From Micrococcus lylae NBRC 15355 (lineage in GTDB: Bacteria; Actinomycetota; Actinomycetes; Actinomycetales; Micrococcaceae), in contig NZ_BCSN01000024.1 of assembly GCF_001570885.1 (NCBI RefSeq), forward strand, positions 1 through 40,474: a stretch of DNA of 40,474 bases, given 5' to 3'. Position 1 is the first letter of the stretch. Each line of letters begins with the position of its first letter. The notes beneath the pieces were generated by a model. That model was not told the origin of the DNA and searched no databases. It saw nothing but the letters and a program-made list of their open reading frames with translations. Made by a program: the position numbers and the translations under genes. Positions 15,851 through 23,727 of the stretch are shown piece after piece.

Positions 15851-16951
15851 ATGACAGCGCGCCGCCCCTTCCCCTCCGCCTCCGAGGGCACCGCCCCTGA
15901 TCCCTCTGAGGCGGCGAAGCGCTTCGAGGGGCGCCTGTTGCACCGGCAGGGCGAAGACGTCGAGGACCAGGGTGCCGCCTTCGACATCGGCACGGTGGTG
16001 ACCCGCCGCAATGCCCTCGGCGTGTTCGGTGCCGGTGCCGGCGCCCTGCTGCTCGCAGCCTGCGGAGCCGGAGCCTCCGAATCCTCGTCGTCGGGGTCGT
16101 CCTCCTCGTCCGCTGCGGCATCGTCCTCCACCTCGGGTGCCGCCGCGTCCTCTGCCTCCGGGAAGGACTACACCGAGATGAACACGGAGACCGCAGGCCC
16201 CTACCCCGCAGACGGCTCGAACGGGCCGGATGTGCTGGAGGAGTCCGGCATCGAGCGTGCGGACCTGACCTCCAGCATCGACAGCGGCGACGCGGTGGAC
16301 GGTGTGCCGCTGACGCTGACCCTGAACGTGATCGACATGGCGGAGGACAACGCGCCCATGACGGGGGCGGCGGTCTACATCTGGCACTGCGACGCCGAGG
16401 GCCGCTATTCCATGTACTCCGACGGAGTCACGGACGCCACGTGGCTGCGCGGCGTCCAGGTGGTGGGCGACGACGGCACCGTCACCTTCACCACGATCAT
16501 CCCGGGCTGCTATGCCGGCCGATGGCCGCACATCCACTTCGAGGTGTTCCCGGACAAGGCGTCCATCACGGACGCCACCCATGCGGTGCTCACCTCGCAG
16601 ATCGCCCTGCCCAAGGAGGCCTGTGACGCCGTGTATGCCGAGTCTGCGTACACCGGGTCCGCAGAGAATCTGGCCAACGTGTCCCTCGATACGGACAACG
16701 TCTTCTCCGACGGGTATGACCAGCAGCTGGTCGCTCTCACCGGCTCGGTCTCCCAGGGCTATACCGGCACCGTGGACGTGCCGATCGACACCACCACCGA
16801 GCAGCAGGAGCCGTCCATGGGCGGTGGGCAGGGCGAGGGCGGCCCCGGTGGTCCCGGCCAGCAGGGCGGCCCCGGTGGTGCCGGCGGCCAGGGCGGCCCC
16901 GCCGGTGCCGGTGGCCAGGGCGGAACCCCGCCTCAGCCGCCGACCGACTGA
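15851..16951 (+). CDS. Secreted Tat lipoprotein, intradiol ring-cleavage dioxygenase family
   Basis: This 366-residue protein has a cytoplasmic leader, then TRRNALGVFGAGAGALLLAAC near residues 50-71: a twin-arginine signal ending in a lipobox (LLAAC). It should be exported folded and anchored as a lipoprotein. A Ser/Ala-rich spacer (about 75-105) leads to an intradiol dioxygenase domain. The four non-haem Fe(III) ligands of protocatechuate 3,4-dioxygenase are present: Y186 (EGRYSMY), Y221 (PGCYAGR), H227 and H229 (PHIHFEV). The last 45 residues are Gly/Gln/Pro-rich (GGPGG, GGQGG repeats). Intradiol enzymes are normally cytosolic; exported versions occur in actinobacteria and their substrate is uncertain. 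The catechol-ring partner genes are absent. AAAGGA precedes the ATG at 15851. Confidence 0.9.
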   Translation: MTARRPFPSASEGTAPDPSEAAKRFEGRLLHRQGEDVEDQGAAFDIGTVVTRRNALGVFGAGAGALLLAACGAGASESSSSGSSSSSAAASSSTSGAAASSASGKDYTEMNTETAGPYPADGSNGPDVLEESGIERADLTSSIDSGDAVDGVPLTLTLNVIDMAEDNAPMTGAAVYIWHCDAEGRYSMYSDGVTDATWLRGVQVVGDDGTVTFTTIIPGCYAGRWPHIHFEVFPDKASITDATHAVLTSQIALPKEACDAVYAESAYTGSAENLANVSLDTDNVFSDGYDQQLVALTGSVSQGYTGTVDVPIDTTTEQQEPSMGGGQGEGGPGGPGQQGGPGGAGGQGGPAGAGGQGGTPPQPPTD

Positions 16952-17033
16952 GGCCCGGCCGGGGCGGCCGCCCGGACCTCCCGCGGCTCGGCGGCCGCCC
17001 TGCCGTCCGGGAGCAGGCACCTGTGCCCTCCTC

Positions 17034-17039
17034 TAGGCT
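17034..17039 (+). promoter_or_regulatory. Candidate -10 element for a leaderless FAD dehydrogenase mRNA
   Basis: TAGGCT fits TANNNT and ends exactly 6 nt before the ATG at 17046, so transcription would start at or next to the start codon. No ribosome site precedes that ATG, which supports a leaderless transcript, a common arrangement in actinobacteria. The -35 is not obvious. Confidence 0.5.
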
Positions 17040-17045
17040 GTCTGT

Positions 17046-18845
17046 ATGACTGAGACCCCCGCCACATCCTCCTGCGGAGTCGCCCTCGGCGGTCAAGGCC
17101 GGGCCACGGGTACGGACCCCTCCTCGGCCTCCGCCCAGAGGTCCTCCGCGTCCACCGTCCGCGGCGCCGATGCCGTGGTCCTGGGCCACGGCCTGGCCGG
17201 GCTGGTGGCCACGGTGGAGCTGCTGGAGGCCGGCCGCCGCGTGGTGCTGGTGGACCAGGAGCGCGCCACGGACCTCGGCGGCCAGGCGTACTGGTCCTTC
17301 GGCGGCCTGTTCCTGGTGGACTCGCCGGAGCAGCGCCGGCTGGGCGTGAAGGACTCCGTGGAGCTGGCCTGGTCCGACTGGCAGGCCACCGCCGGCTTCA
17401 CCGGCCCGGAGGACGCCCTCCCCAAGGCCTGGGCGGAGGCCTACGTGCACTTCGCCCACCAGGAGAAGCGGGCGTGGCTGCGCGAGCGCGGCCACCGGCT
17501 GTTCCCGGTGGTCGGCTGGGCCGAGCGCAAGGTCCCGGCTCCGGGGGTGGGCGGCAACTCCGTGCCGCGCTTCCACATCAGCTGGGGCACCGGCCCGGGG
17601 GTGGTGGAGCCGTTCTCCCGCGTGGTGGAGCAGGCCGCCTTCGACGGCCGCCTCACCTATCTGCCCCGCCACCGCGTCACCGAGCTGCTCACCTCCGGCG
17701 GTGCCGTCACCGGCGTGGCCGGCCGGGTCCTGGCGGACGACGACGGCGCCCGCGGCACCGCCTCGAACCGCACCGTGGTGGGGGACTTCCGGATCGAGTC
17801 CGCGGCCGTGGTGGTGGCCACCGGAGGCGTGGGGGCGGACCATGAGCGGGTCCGGGAGGTCTGGCCGGACCGCCTCGGCCCGGCCCCGCAGGACATGCTC
17901 TCCGGCGTGCCCGCCTATGTGGACGGTTCCGGCATCACGGTGGCCGAGCGGGCCGGGGCCCGCCTGCTGCACCCGGACCGCATGTGGCACTACACCGAGG
18001 GCATCAAGAACTGGGATCCGATCTGGCCCGGCCACGGCATCCGCATCCTGCCCGGCCCGTCCTCGCTCTGGCTGGACGCCACCGGCCGGCGTCTGCCGCA
18101 CCCGCGCTGGCCCGGCTTCGACACCCTCGGCACCCTCGGTGAGCTGCGCGGCGCCTCGGCCTCGGCACCGCAGGGCGTCCGCACGGACCCGGCCGGCGAG
18201 CACTCCTGGTTCGTGCTGAACCACAGGATCATCGGCAAGGAGTTCGCCCTGTCCGGGTCGGAGCAGAACCCGGATCTGACCGGCCGCTCCGTCCGCCAGG
18301 TCCTCGGCCGCGTCACCCAGGACATGCCGGGCCCGGTGCGCGACTTCCTGGAGAAGGGAGAGGACTTCGTCACCGCGGACACCGTCGGTGAGCTCGTGGC
18401 GAAGATGAACGCCCTGGTCCCGGAGGGGCCGAGGGTGGACGAAGCCGCCGTGCAGGCCGCCGTCGCCCAGCACGAGGCCGGCGCCGAGCGCCCCGGTGCG
18501 GACCCGCAGCTGGACGAGGTCCGCGCGGCCCGGAGGTACCTCGGGGACAAGCTGATCCGCACCGTGCCCCCGCACCGTCTGACCGATCCGAAGGCCGGCC
18601 CGCTGATCGCCGTGCGCCTGCACACCCTGACCCGCAAGACCCTCGGCGGCCTGCACACGGACCTGCACTCCCGTGCCTTGGACGCCGGCGGCCAGGTCAT
18701 CCCGGGCCTGTATGCCGCGGGTGAGGCGGCCGGCTTCGGCGGCGGAGGCATGCACGGCTTCCGTGCGCTGGAGGGCACCTTCCTCGGCGGCTGCCTGTTC
18801 TCCGGCCGCACCGCCGGCAGGTCCGTGGCCGCCGAGACTGCCTGA
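17046..18845 (+). CDS. FAD-binding dehydrogenase (KstD/fumarate-reductase-like flavoprotein)
   Basis: This 599-residue protein belongs to the FAD_binding_2 superfamily, which includes 3-ketosteroid-delta1-dehydrogenase and fumarate reductase flavoproteins. After about 38 low-complexity residues the dinucleotide-binding motif appears (GADAVVLGHGLAGLVATVELLEAGRRVVLVDQE). The C-terminal FAD-contact motif GLYAAGEAAGFGGGGMHGFRALEGTFLGGCLFSGRTAG is the characteristic end of this group. It probably reduces or desaturates a C-C bond next to a carbonyl; no steroid genes are nearby, so a steroid role is not implied. The first 38 residues may be dispensable, but the leaderless-type promoter at 17034 supports this start. 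It is convergent with the PPOX gene, with a shared terminator between. Confidence 0.87.
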   Translation: MTETPATSSCGVALGGQGRATGTDPSSASAQRSSASTVRGADAVVLGHGLAGLVATVELLEAGRRVVLVDQERATDLGGQAYWSFGGLFLVDSPEQRRLGVKDSVELAWSDWQATAGFTGPEDALPKAWAEAYVHFAHQEKRAWLRERGHRLFPVVGWAERKVPAPGVGGNSVPRFHISWGTGPGVVEPFSRVVEQAAFDGRLTYLPRHRVTELLTSGGAVTGVAGRVLADDDGARGTASNRTVVGDFRIESAAVVVATGGVGADHERVREVWPDRLGPAPQDMLSGVPAYVDGSGITVAERAGARLLHPDRMWHYTEGIKNWDPIWPGHGIRILPGPSSLWLDATGRRLPHPRWPGFDTLGTLGELRGASASAPQGVRTDPAGEHSWFVLNHRIIGKEFALSGSEQNPDLTGRSVRQVLGRVTQDMPGPVRDFLEKGEDFVTADTVGELVAKMNALVPEGPRVDEAAVQAAVAQHEAGAERPGADPQLDEVRAARRYLGDKLIRTVPPHRLTDPKAGPLIAVRLHTLTRKTLGGLHTDLHSRALDAGGQVIPGLYAAGEAAGFGGGGMHGFRALEGTFLGGCLFSGRTAGRSVAAETA

Positions 18846-18877
18846 GCCCGGCCTCCTTCACACGCAAGTTCACACGC

Positions 18878-18911
18878 AAGGCCCCGGTGAGCCTGTGCTC
18901 ACCGGGGCCTT
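18878..18911. terminator. Bidirectional terminator between the FAD dehydrogenase and PPOX genes
   Basis: Arms aaggccccggtgagc (18878-18892) and gctcaccggggcctt (18897-18911) make a perfect 15-bp stem with a 4-nt loop, placed 33 bp after one stop codon and 17 bp from the other between convergent genes. The TT and AA at the arm ends give each strand a weak U-run. Confidence 0.88.
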
Positions 18912-18927
18912 GCTGGTGTCTGGCGGA

Positions 18928-19434
18928 TCAGTCGCTCGGCTGGGTGCCGTCGCGCTCCGGGTGGGTGCCGAAGGCGAAGTGGCGGCCGGTCACGGAGGTG
19001 ATGTCGATCTCCACGTAGAAGTCCTTGAGGGTGGGGACCCACGGGGCGATGCAGAGGGACTCGGCGTGGGCGATCTCCGCCTCGGTCTCCAGCCGGCGGG
19101 CGGTGCCGCGGGCCAGGACGGACCAGGCCTGGTCCGAGAGGATGCCGTCCGCCTGCAGCACCACGCTCGGGTTGATGGTCAGCTCGGCGAGCTTGGAGCC
19201 CGGCGCCGTGCGGAAGTAGGCCTTGCCCTCGCCCCAGGCGACGTTCACGGGCACGATGTCCGGCTCCCCGTTCACGGCCAGGCCGAGGCGGGCATGCTGG
19301 GTGCGGCGCAGCAGCTTCCAGCACTGCTCCTCGGACAGGACCAGAACGGGCTCCCCGTCGGCGTGCTCGAACATCATCGGCGAACCCGACTCGCGGGCGA
19401 CGTTCATCATGGACGGCTTGTCGGTGTCAGTCAT
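18928..19434 (-). CDS. PPOX-fold (pyridoxamine 5'-phosphate oxidase family) flavin- or F420-binding protein
   Basis: This 168-residue protein has the split-barrel fold of the pyridoxamine-phosphate-oxidase superfamily. The diagnostic stretch is LRRTQHARLGLAVNGEPDIVPVNVAWGEGKAYFRTAPGSKL (about 42-82), where the strands and the Arg-Thr-Ala-Pro turn contact the flavin phosphate. VLQADGILSDQAWSVLARGTAR continues the barrel. Many short actinobacterial members of this type use FMN, F420 or haem and have no assigned substrate. GAGGAGG upstream supports the ATG at 19434. It is followed 52 bp upstream on the same strand by the monophosphatase gene, possibly one transcript. Confidence 0.82.
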   Translation of the reverse strand: MTDTDKPSMMNVARESGSPMMFEHADGEPVLVLSEEQCWKLLRRTQHARLGLAVNGEPDIVPVNVAWGEGKAYFRTAPGSKLAELTINPSVVLQADGILSDQAWSVLARGTARRLETEAEIAHAESLCIAPWVPTLKDFYVEIDITSVTGRHFAFGTHPERDGTQPSD

Positions 19435-19486
19435 GCGGGGACCTCCTCGCTGCCTGTTCCCAGGCGATCTGGTTCCTCTCCCCAGT

Positions 19487-20455
19487 CTAGGTCCCGGCGG
19501 TGAGCCGCGTCCGGATGATGTCGTCCAGGACCCGCAGGGCTGTGGGGGCGCTCCGGCCCGGGGCCAGGGCCAGGGCGAACGGGGTCGTGTGGTCCCCGCC
19601 GACCCAGGTGCCGCCGGCGGCGCGCAGCAGGTGCACGCCGGCGGCCACGTCCCACGGCTTCGTGTCCACGTAGAGGGCCGCGTCTGCCCAGCCGGCCGCC
19701 GTGTACGCCAGCTCCAGAGCGCCGGAGACCGTCCGCCGGACCGTGGCGTAGGTGCGCACCAGCTCGCCGAACCGCTCCAGCGCCGCGGACCCCTCCAGGG
19801 CCAGGGCCTCGCCGGCAGGGTAGGAGGTCACCAGGTTCAGGCCGTGCTCGCCGAGTGCCGCGTCCGGGGCCGGGCGGGCCGCCTCGGCCAGGGGACGTTC
19901 GTCCGTCACGACGACGGCACCGACCTGGCGCGCGTCGCTCGCCTTCTCGGGGCTGTCGGGGCAGGGTGGGGCAGCGGTGTTGGGGGAGGGCAGCCGGAGG
20001 GCGGCGAGCCAGGCGCCGGTGTCGTCCGAGGAGAACACCTGCCCCGCGGCCGGATCCGCGATCGCCGCGGCGACGAGCTCGCCGTCCACCTCCGCGGCGA
20101 TCGAGACGGAGAACATCGCGAAGCCGTGCGTGAAGTTCGAGGTGCCGTCGATCGGGTCCACGATCCACCGCAGCGGATGGTCCGGGTCCCCGTGGGCGCC
20201 GGTCTCCTCGCCGAGGACCTGCGACCCCGGGACGGCGTCCGTCAGGGCGCGCACCAGTGCGGCCTCGGTGGCGCGGTCGTACTCGGTGACCAGGTCGTGG
20301 TGGTTGGTCTTCAGGCTCGGGTGGGCGGCCGTCGTCGGGACACAGGGGCCGGCGCGGAAGGCGGCCCGCAGGGCCGGCACGCACCCGGCGGCGGCGTCCA
20401 CGGCGACCCGCCGCAGGACGGCGGGGGAGGGGGTGGAGGGCAGGTCGCGGGCCAT
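19487..20455 (-). CDS. Inositol monophosphatase family protein
   Basis: This 322-residue Mg-dependent phosphatase has all family motifs: E83 in LGEETGA, D100 and D103 in WIVDPIDGTSNFTHG, and the C-terminal WDVAAGVHLLRAAGG. Such enzymes hydrolyse inositol-1-phosphate, histidinol phosphate, fructose-1,6-bisphosphate or PAP; in actinobacteria inositol supply for phosphatidylinositol and mycothiol is one possible use. The exact substrate cannot be read here. There is no ribosome site before the ATG at 20455, but TACTGT lies 6 nt upstream, suggesting a leaderless mRNA. It diverges from the acyltransferase gene. An acidic/Pro-rich insertion (LPSPNTAAPPCPDSPEKASD) interrupts the domain near 165-185. 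Confidence 0.9.
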   Translation of the reverse strand: MARDLPSTPSPAVLRRVAVDAAAGCVPALRAAFRAGPCVPTTAAHPSLKTNHHDLVTEYDRATEAALVRALTDAVPGSQVLGEETGAHGDPDHPLRWIVDPIDGTSNFTHGFAMFSVSIAAEVDGELVAAAIADPAAGQVFSSDDTGAWLAALRLPSPNTAAPPCPDSPEKASDARQVGAVVVTDERPLAEAARPAPDAALGEHGLNLVTSYPAGEALALEGSAALERFGELVRTYATVRRTVSGALELAYTAAGWADAALYVDTKPWDVAAGVHLLRAAGGTWVGGDHTTPFALALAPGRSAPTALRVLDDIIRTRLTAGT

Positions 20456-20461
20456 GCGTCC

Positions 20462-20467
20462 ACAGTA
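20462..20467 (-). promoter_or_regulatory. Candidate -10 element for a leaderless monophosphatase mRNA
   Basis: On the minus strand TACTGT fits TANNNT and ends 6 nt before the ATG at 20455, with no ribosome site between. This places the transcription start on or next to the start codon. A matching -35 is not clear. Confidence 0.45.
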
Positions 20468-20619
20468 GTGAGACGTCGCACGAACGCGTGCACGCGCGGG
20501 CGCACTGTGAGATTCTTGGAGACTGTGGTCCGTCTCCGCCGAGGGCGGCCGCGCCCTCGTCCGTGCCGGAGCATCGCCCCGCGCGGGCGTTCCGTCCCCC
20601 GCACGTGAGGAGCGTCCCC

Positions 20620-22737
20620 TTGCCTCGTCCGGTCAACAAGTCTGCGGCCTACTATCCAGGTCTGGACGGTCTCAGGACGATCGCCGTGGGCCTCGTGGTC
20701 GCCTACCACATCGGCGTGCCCGGAACGAGCGGCGGCCTGCTCGGCGTCGGCGTCTTCTTCACGCTGTCCGGCTTCCTCATCACCATGCTCCTGCTCAACC
20801 GCTGGGAGAAGCACGGGGACCTGGACCTCAGGCACTTCTGGATCCGCCGCTTCCGCCGCCTGCTGCCGGCGGTGGTGCTGCTGCTGATCGTGGTGATGGT
20901 GGCCACCATGGTCGTCCACCCGGACAAGCTCGGGGACCGCGGCGAACAGGCGTTCTTCGCCCTGATCTACGTGGCGAACTGGCACACGATCTTCACCGGC
21001 GGCTCCTACTTCGAGCAGTTCGACGGGCCCTCCCCGCTGGACCACCTGTGGTCCCTGGCGGTGGAGGAGCAGTTCTACGTGGTGTGGCCGCTGCTGCTGC
21101 TCGGCATGCTCACCCTGTTCAAGGCCAAGAAGGACGGCGAGGGCACCGGGGCCGCGTTCGCGAAGGCCGCCGTGACCACCTTCGTGCTGGGCGCGCTCTC
21201 CTTCGTCCTGCTGGCGATGCTGGCCGACCCGACCGGCGACTCCACCCGCGCCTACGAGGGCACCGACACCCGCGCCGGCGGCCTGCTCTGGGGCGCCGTG
21301 CTGGCGATGCTGTGGCGGCCGAAGAAGGTCGCGAAGATCCAATCCGAGAAGGCCCTGTGGACCCTGGACATCCTGGGTGCGCTCGGCGTGGCCGGCATCC
21401 TCTACCTGGCCGCCACCACCGACCAGCTGGACCACAGCCTCTACACCTGGGGCATCGCCGCGCTGACGGTCTCCACGATCCTCGTGCTGATGCCGCTGAT
21501 CCACGCCCAGTCCTGGACCAACCGGGTCCTCGGCATCGCGCCGCTGCGCTGGATCGGCGAGCGGTCCTACGGCATCTACCTGTGGCACATGCCTGTGGTC
21601 GCGTTCCTGCCGGAGCGCACCCTGTACGGCCAGGACGTGTGGCGCGGCCTGGTGGTCGTGGCGCTGACCGTGGTGTTGGCGGAGCTGTCCTGGCGGTTCG
21701 TGGAGGACCCGATCCGCCGGCACGGCTTCCTTCCGCTGATCACCGGCAAGGCCCAGCGCAAGGCCCGTGCCCAGCGCGCCGAGGTGTCTGAGGGCGACGT
21801 CCGTGCCTCCCGCGCCCAGGTGGAGCAGACCCCGGTGCCGAAGGTCGCCGGCCGCGGCGTGCTGGCCGCCGGATCCGTGGGCGTGACACTCCTGGCGATC
21901 GGCGCGATGGTCGGCATCGCCGCGTTGCCGCAGAAGTCCGTGGTGGAGATCGCCCGGGAGGAGCAGGCGAAGCAGGCCGAGACCTCCGCCGGGGAACCGG
22001 ACGGCGAGGGTGCCGTGGCGTCGCCGACGCCGACGAAGCCCGTGGCCCGCCCCGCCGCGACCGAGACGTCCTGTGAGACCGTGGTCCACATCGGTGACTC
22101 CACGTCCATCGGCCCGTCCAACAACTCCCTGACCATGGTGAAAGACCCGGCCAAGCGCATCACCGCCCAGTACGAGGCCGTGGGCGTGCAGACCGTCGTC
22201 GAAGAGGTGGCCGGAGGCCGCTCCATGATCGAGACCCTCGAGCCGTCCGAGCTCAACCCCGGTGAGAAGGGCACCAACGCCCCGGACACCATGCGCGAGC
22301 ACGCCGGCGAACTCGGCGAGAACGGCTGCTGGGTGGTCAACGTGGGCCTCAACGACGCCGCGAACATGGCCAGCCAGGACGACTTCTCCAGCACCGAAAA
22401 GCGCATCGCCGGCGTGATGGAGGCCTCCGAGGGCAAGCCCGTCCTCTGGGTCAACGGCATCACCATGCCGTGGACCAACAACCCGCACTACGCCAACGAG
22501 AACATCCAGAAGCTCAACGCGTCCCTGGTGGAGGCCACCGACCGGTACGACAACCTGCGCATCTACGACTGGTCCGCCGACGCCACCCCGCACCCCGAGT
22601 GGTTCCTGGAGAACGACGCGAACCACAACAACGCCGAGGGCTCCGAGGCCAAGGCCGAGCACATGGCCAAGGCCCTGGTGGCGGCGTTCCCGAAGGACGA
22701 GGACCCGGTGAAGGAGAAGGTCGTCCGCGTCGAATGA
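20620..22737 (+). CDS. OatA-like membrane acyltransferase with SGNH esterase-type domain
   Basis: This protein of about 705 residues has an N-terminal acyltransferase_3 membrane domain (GLDGLRTIAVGLVVAYHIG, histidine in the catalytic region; about ten helices to residue 390) and an extracytoplasmic SGNH domain after a TM helix near 410-430. In the latter, GDSTSIG holds S494 and NDANH holds D666 and H669, a DxxH pair. OatA-type enzymes move acetyl groups across the membrane and O-acetylate peptidoglycan or surface glycans; the acceptor here is unknown. The TTG at 20620 is chosen because GAGGAG lies 7 nt upstream and the protein then starts MPRPVNKSAAYYPGLDGLR; an in-frame GTG at 20488 would add 44 odd residues. 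A convergent terminator and repeats follow. Confidence 0.9.
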   Translation: MPRPVNKSAAYYPGLDGLRTIAVGLVVAYHIGVPGTSGGLLGVGVFFTLSGFLITMLLLNRWEKHGDLDLRHFWIRRFRRLLPAVVLLLIVVMVATMVVHPDKLGDRGEQAFFALIYVANWHTIFTGGSYFEQFDGPSPLDHLWSLAVEEQFYVVWPLLLLGMLTLFKAKKDGEGTGAAFAKAAVTTFVLGALSFVLLAMLADPTGDSTRAYEGTDTRAGGLLWGAVLAMLWRPKKVAKIQSEKALWTLDILGALGVAGILYLAATTDQLDHSLYTWGIAALTVSTILVLMPLIHAQSWTNRVLGIAPLRWIGERSYGIYLWHMPVVAFLPERTLYGQDVWRGLVVVALTVVLAELSWRFVEDPIRRHGFLPLITGKAQRKARAQRAEVSEGDVRASRAQVEQTPVPKVAGRGVLAAGSVGVTLLAIGAMVGIAALPQKSVVEIAREEQAKQAETSAGEPDGEGAVASPTPTKPVARPAATETSCETVVHIGDSTSIGPSNNSLTMVKDPAKRITAQYEAVGVQTVVEEVAGGRSMIETLEPSELNPGEKGTNAPDTMREHAGELGENGCWVVNVGLNDAANMASQDDFSSTEKRIAGVMEASEGKPVLWVNGITMPWTNNPHYANENIQKLNASLVEATDRYDNLRIYDWSADATPHPEWFLENDANHNNAEGSEAKAEHMAKALVAAFPKDEDPVKEKVVRVE

Positions 22738-22752
22738 CCCGCCCCCCTGGCA

Positions 22753-22851
22753 CTTTCGTTCGGGAAACCGTCGAGTCCCGGTGCGCTTTCGTTCGGGAAA
22801 CGGTCGAGTTCCAGGGCGCTTTCGCTGACGAAACGGGAGGCGCCCGGACGG
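22753..22851. repeat. 33-bp tandem palindromic repeat, three copies, behind the acyltransferase gene
   Basis: Units start at 22753, 22786 and 22819. The first two share ctttcgttcgggaaac[c/g]g followed by tcgagt; the third reads ctttcgctgacgaaacgg. Each unit is a small hairpin: TTTC-GTTCGG-GAAA in copies 1 and 2, TTTCG-CTGA-CGAAA in copy 3. They lie between convergent genes, as do the 7555-7617 repeats, and look REP-like rather than CRISPR, since there are no unique spacers. Confidence 0.85.
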
Positions 22852-22868
22852 GGACAGCCGAGACGATC

Positions 22869-22902
22869 AAGGGCGGGACGAGCTGCAGCTCGTCCCGCCC
22901 TT
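22869..22902. terminator. Perfect 34-bp palindromic terminator between the acyltransferase and GNAT genes
   Basis: Arms aagggcgggacgagctg (22869-22885) and cagctcgtcccgccctt (22886-22902) form an uninterrupted palindrome. In RNA it folds as a long GC-rich hairpin with a minimal loop and can end transcription from both sides of the convergent pair. Confidence 0.85.
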
Positions 22903-22920
22903 GCGTGCTTTCCGGCCAAC

Positions 22921-23502
22921 TCAGAGCAACGTCAGCTGGGCGACCCAGAGACCGTAGGTCTGGGTGCTCGTCGTCTTGCCCTTGGCGTTCTTCTCCGTCG
23001 CCAGGATGTCCTCGACGAAGGCGAATCCGAATGCCTCCAGCAACCTCTGCGCTGGCACGTTGGACTGATGAACCACGGCCTGCACCAGCACCTCGGACGG
23101 CGCCGAGCCATCGACGTGGCCCGTGGCGTCGTCCGCGACGCAGTCGAGGGCCTCTGCGAGGACTTCATTGCCAAGCCGGGATCCCTGGTTCTCGAACGCG
23201 ACGGCCATGAAATCGACTGTGTAGATCAGATGTCTTCCTGACGCATCGGCAGAGGCAACCGGTCCGCTGACGACGGTGACTCCCAGGAGGGCTCCCTCAG
23301 GCTCGGCGTATCCGAGCCTCATCCGCTTGTGTCGATTGCGCGCGAAGTTCCACCGGCGTAGAGACCTCTGGACTTCGAGCGCCCATGGCATGGAGTGGAC
23401 CTTCTGCCGCCGAAACCTGTCGAAGGTCGTCCCGTTGGGATCGGCGCACGTGAAGGTCTTCAGATCACGATGGTGCCGTGTACTGCCTTCGACCCATTTC
23501 AT
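22921..23502 (-). CDS. GNAT-like N-acetyltransferase
   Basis: This 193-residue protein looks like a GNAT fold. LIYTVDFMAVAFENQGSRLGNEVLAEALDCVADD resembles strand 4 and the acetyl-CoA P-loop (Q/R-x-x-G-x-G/A), here in a degenerate form, and VHQSNVPAQRLLEAFGFAFVEDI is the typical N..A..L..GF end. The N-terminal 60 residues are basic (RRWNFARNRHKRMRLG) with no known domain. Codon use is less GC-biased than in the core genes, suggesting accessory DNA. The ATG at 23502 has a weak ribosome site. A small basic ORF ends 18 bp upstream on the same strand, so the two may be one transcript, divergent from the four-gene defence operon. Substrate and role are unknown. Confidence 0.7.
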   Translation of the reverse strand: MKWVEGSTRHHRDLKTFTCADPNGTTFDRFRRQKVHSMPWALEVQRSLRRWNFARNRHKRMRLGYAEPEGALLGVTVVSGPVASADASGRHLIYTVDFMAVAFENQGSRLGNEVLAEALDCVADDATGHVDGSAPSEVLVQAVVHQSNVPAQRLLEAFGFAFVEDILATEKNAKGKTTSTQTYGLWVAQLTLL

Positions 23503-23520
23503 AGCGCCGGCAGCAGAAGG

Positions 23521-23727
23521 TCAGGAGCTCCGGAGCTTTGAGGAATCCACCGAGGGCGCCGCGGCGCGCAGTCGCTGAACGTAGGCAGGGTCCGAAAGTC
23601 GAGCGTGGGCGACCCTGAGGGCCTGCGAATATGCGGTCTTCTGCTCAGCGCGCTTGCGCTGGATCTTGCGCATGCGGGAGCTGACACGGTTCCGCTGTGC
23701 TCCCGCAGTGGTGGGCTGCGAGGTCAT
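23521..23727 (-). CDS. Small basic hypothetical protein upstream of the GNAT gene
   Basis: This 68-residue ORF encodes a Lys/Arg/Gln-rich, probably helical protein (RNRVSSRMRKIQRKRAEQKTAYSQALRVAHARL) with a short Ser-rich tail. I do not recognise a family, and it lacks the pattern of a ribbon-helix-helix antitoxin. The ATG at 23727 has only a weak AGAG ribosome site. Its stop lies 18 bp before the GNAT start. Support is position and composition only; other frames over the same stretch give Ser/Pro-rich sequences that look less like protein. Confidence 0.45.
   Translation of the reverse strand: MTSQPTTAGAQRNRVSSRMRKIQRKRAEQKTAYSQALRVAHARLSDPAYVQRLRAAAPSVDSSKLRSS

Noticed and set aside
13806-16121. 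Long minus-strand open frame antisense to the ThDP enzyme gene
   Set aside because: Low-complexity composition typical of antisense frames; it crosses a terminator and several real gene boundaries.
20311-22662. Long minus-strand open frame antisense to the acyltransferase gene
   Set aside because: No domain, His/Gly/Val-rich shadow composition, and it runs into the real monophosphatase gene in another frame.
22753-22851. CRISPR array
   Set aside because: The repeats are adjoining 33-bp units without unique spacers, and no cas genes are present.
23499-23687. Alternative 62-codon minus-strand ORF overlapping the small basic ORF
   Set aside because: Ser/Pro/Arg-rich composition typical of a shadow, and it overlaps the start of the GNAT gene with no coupling signal.
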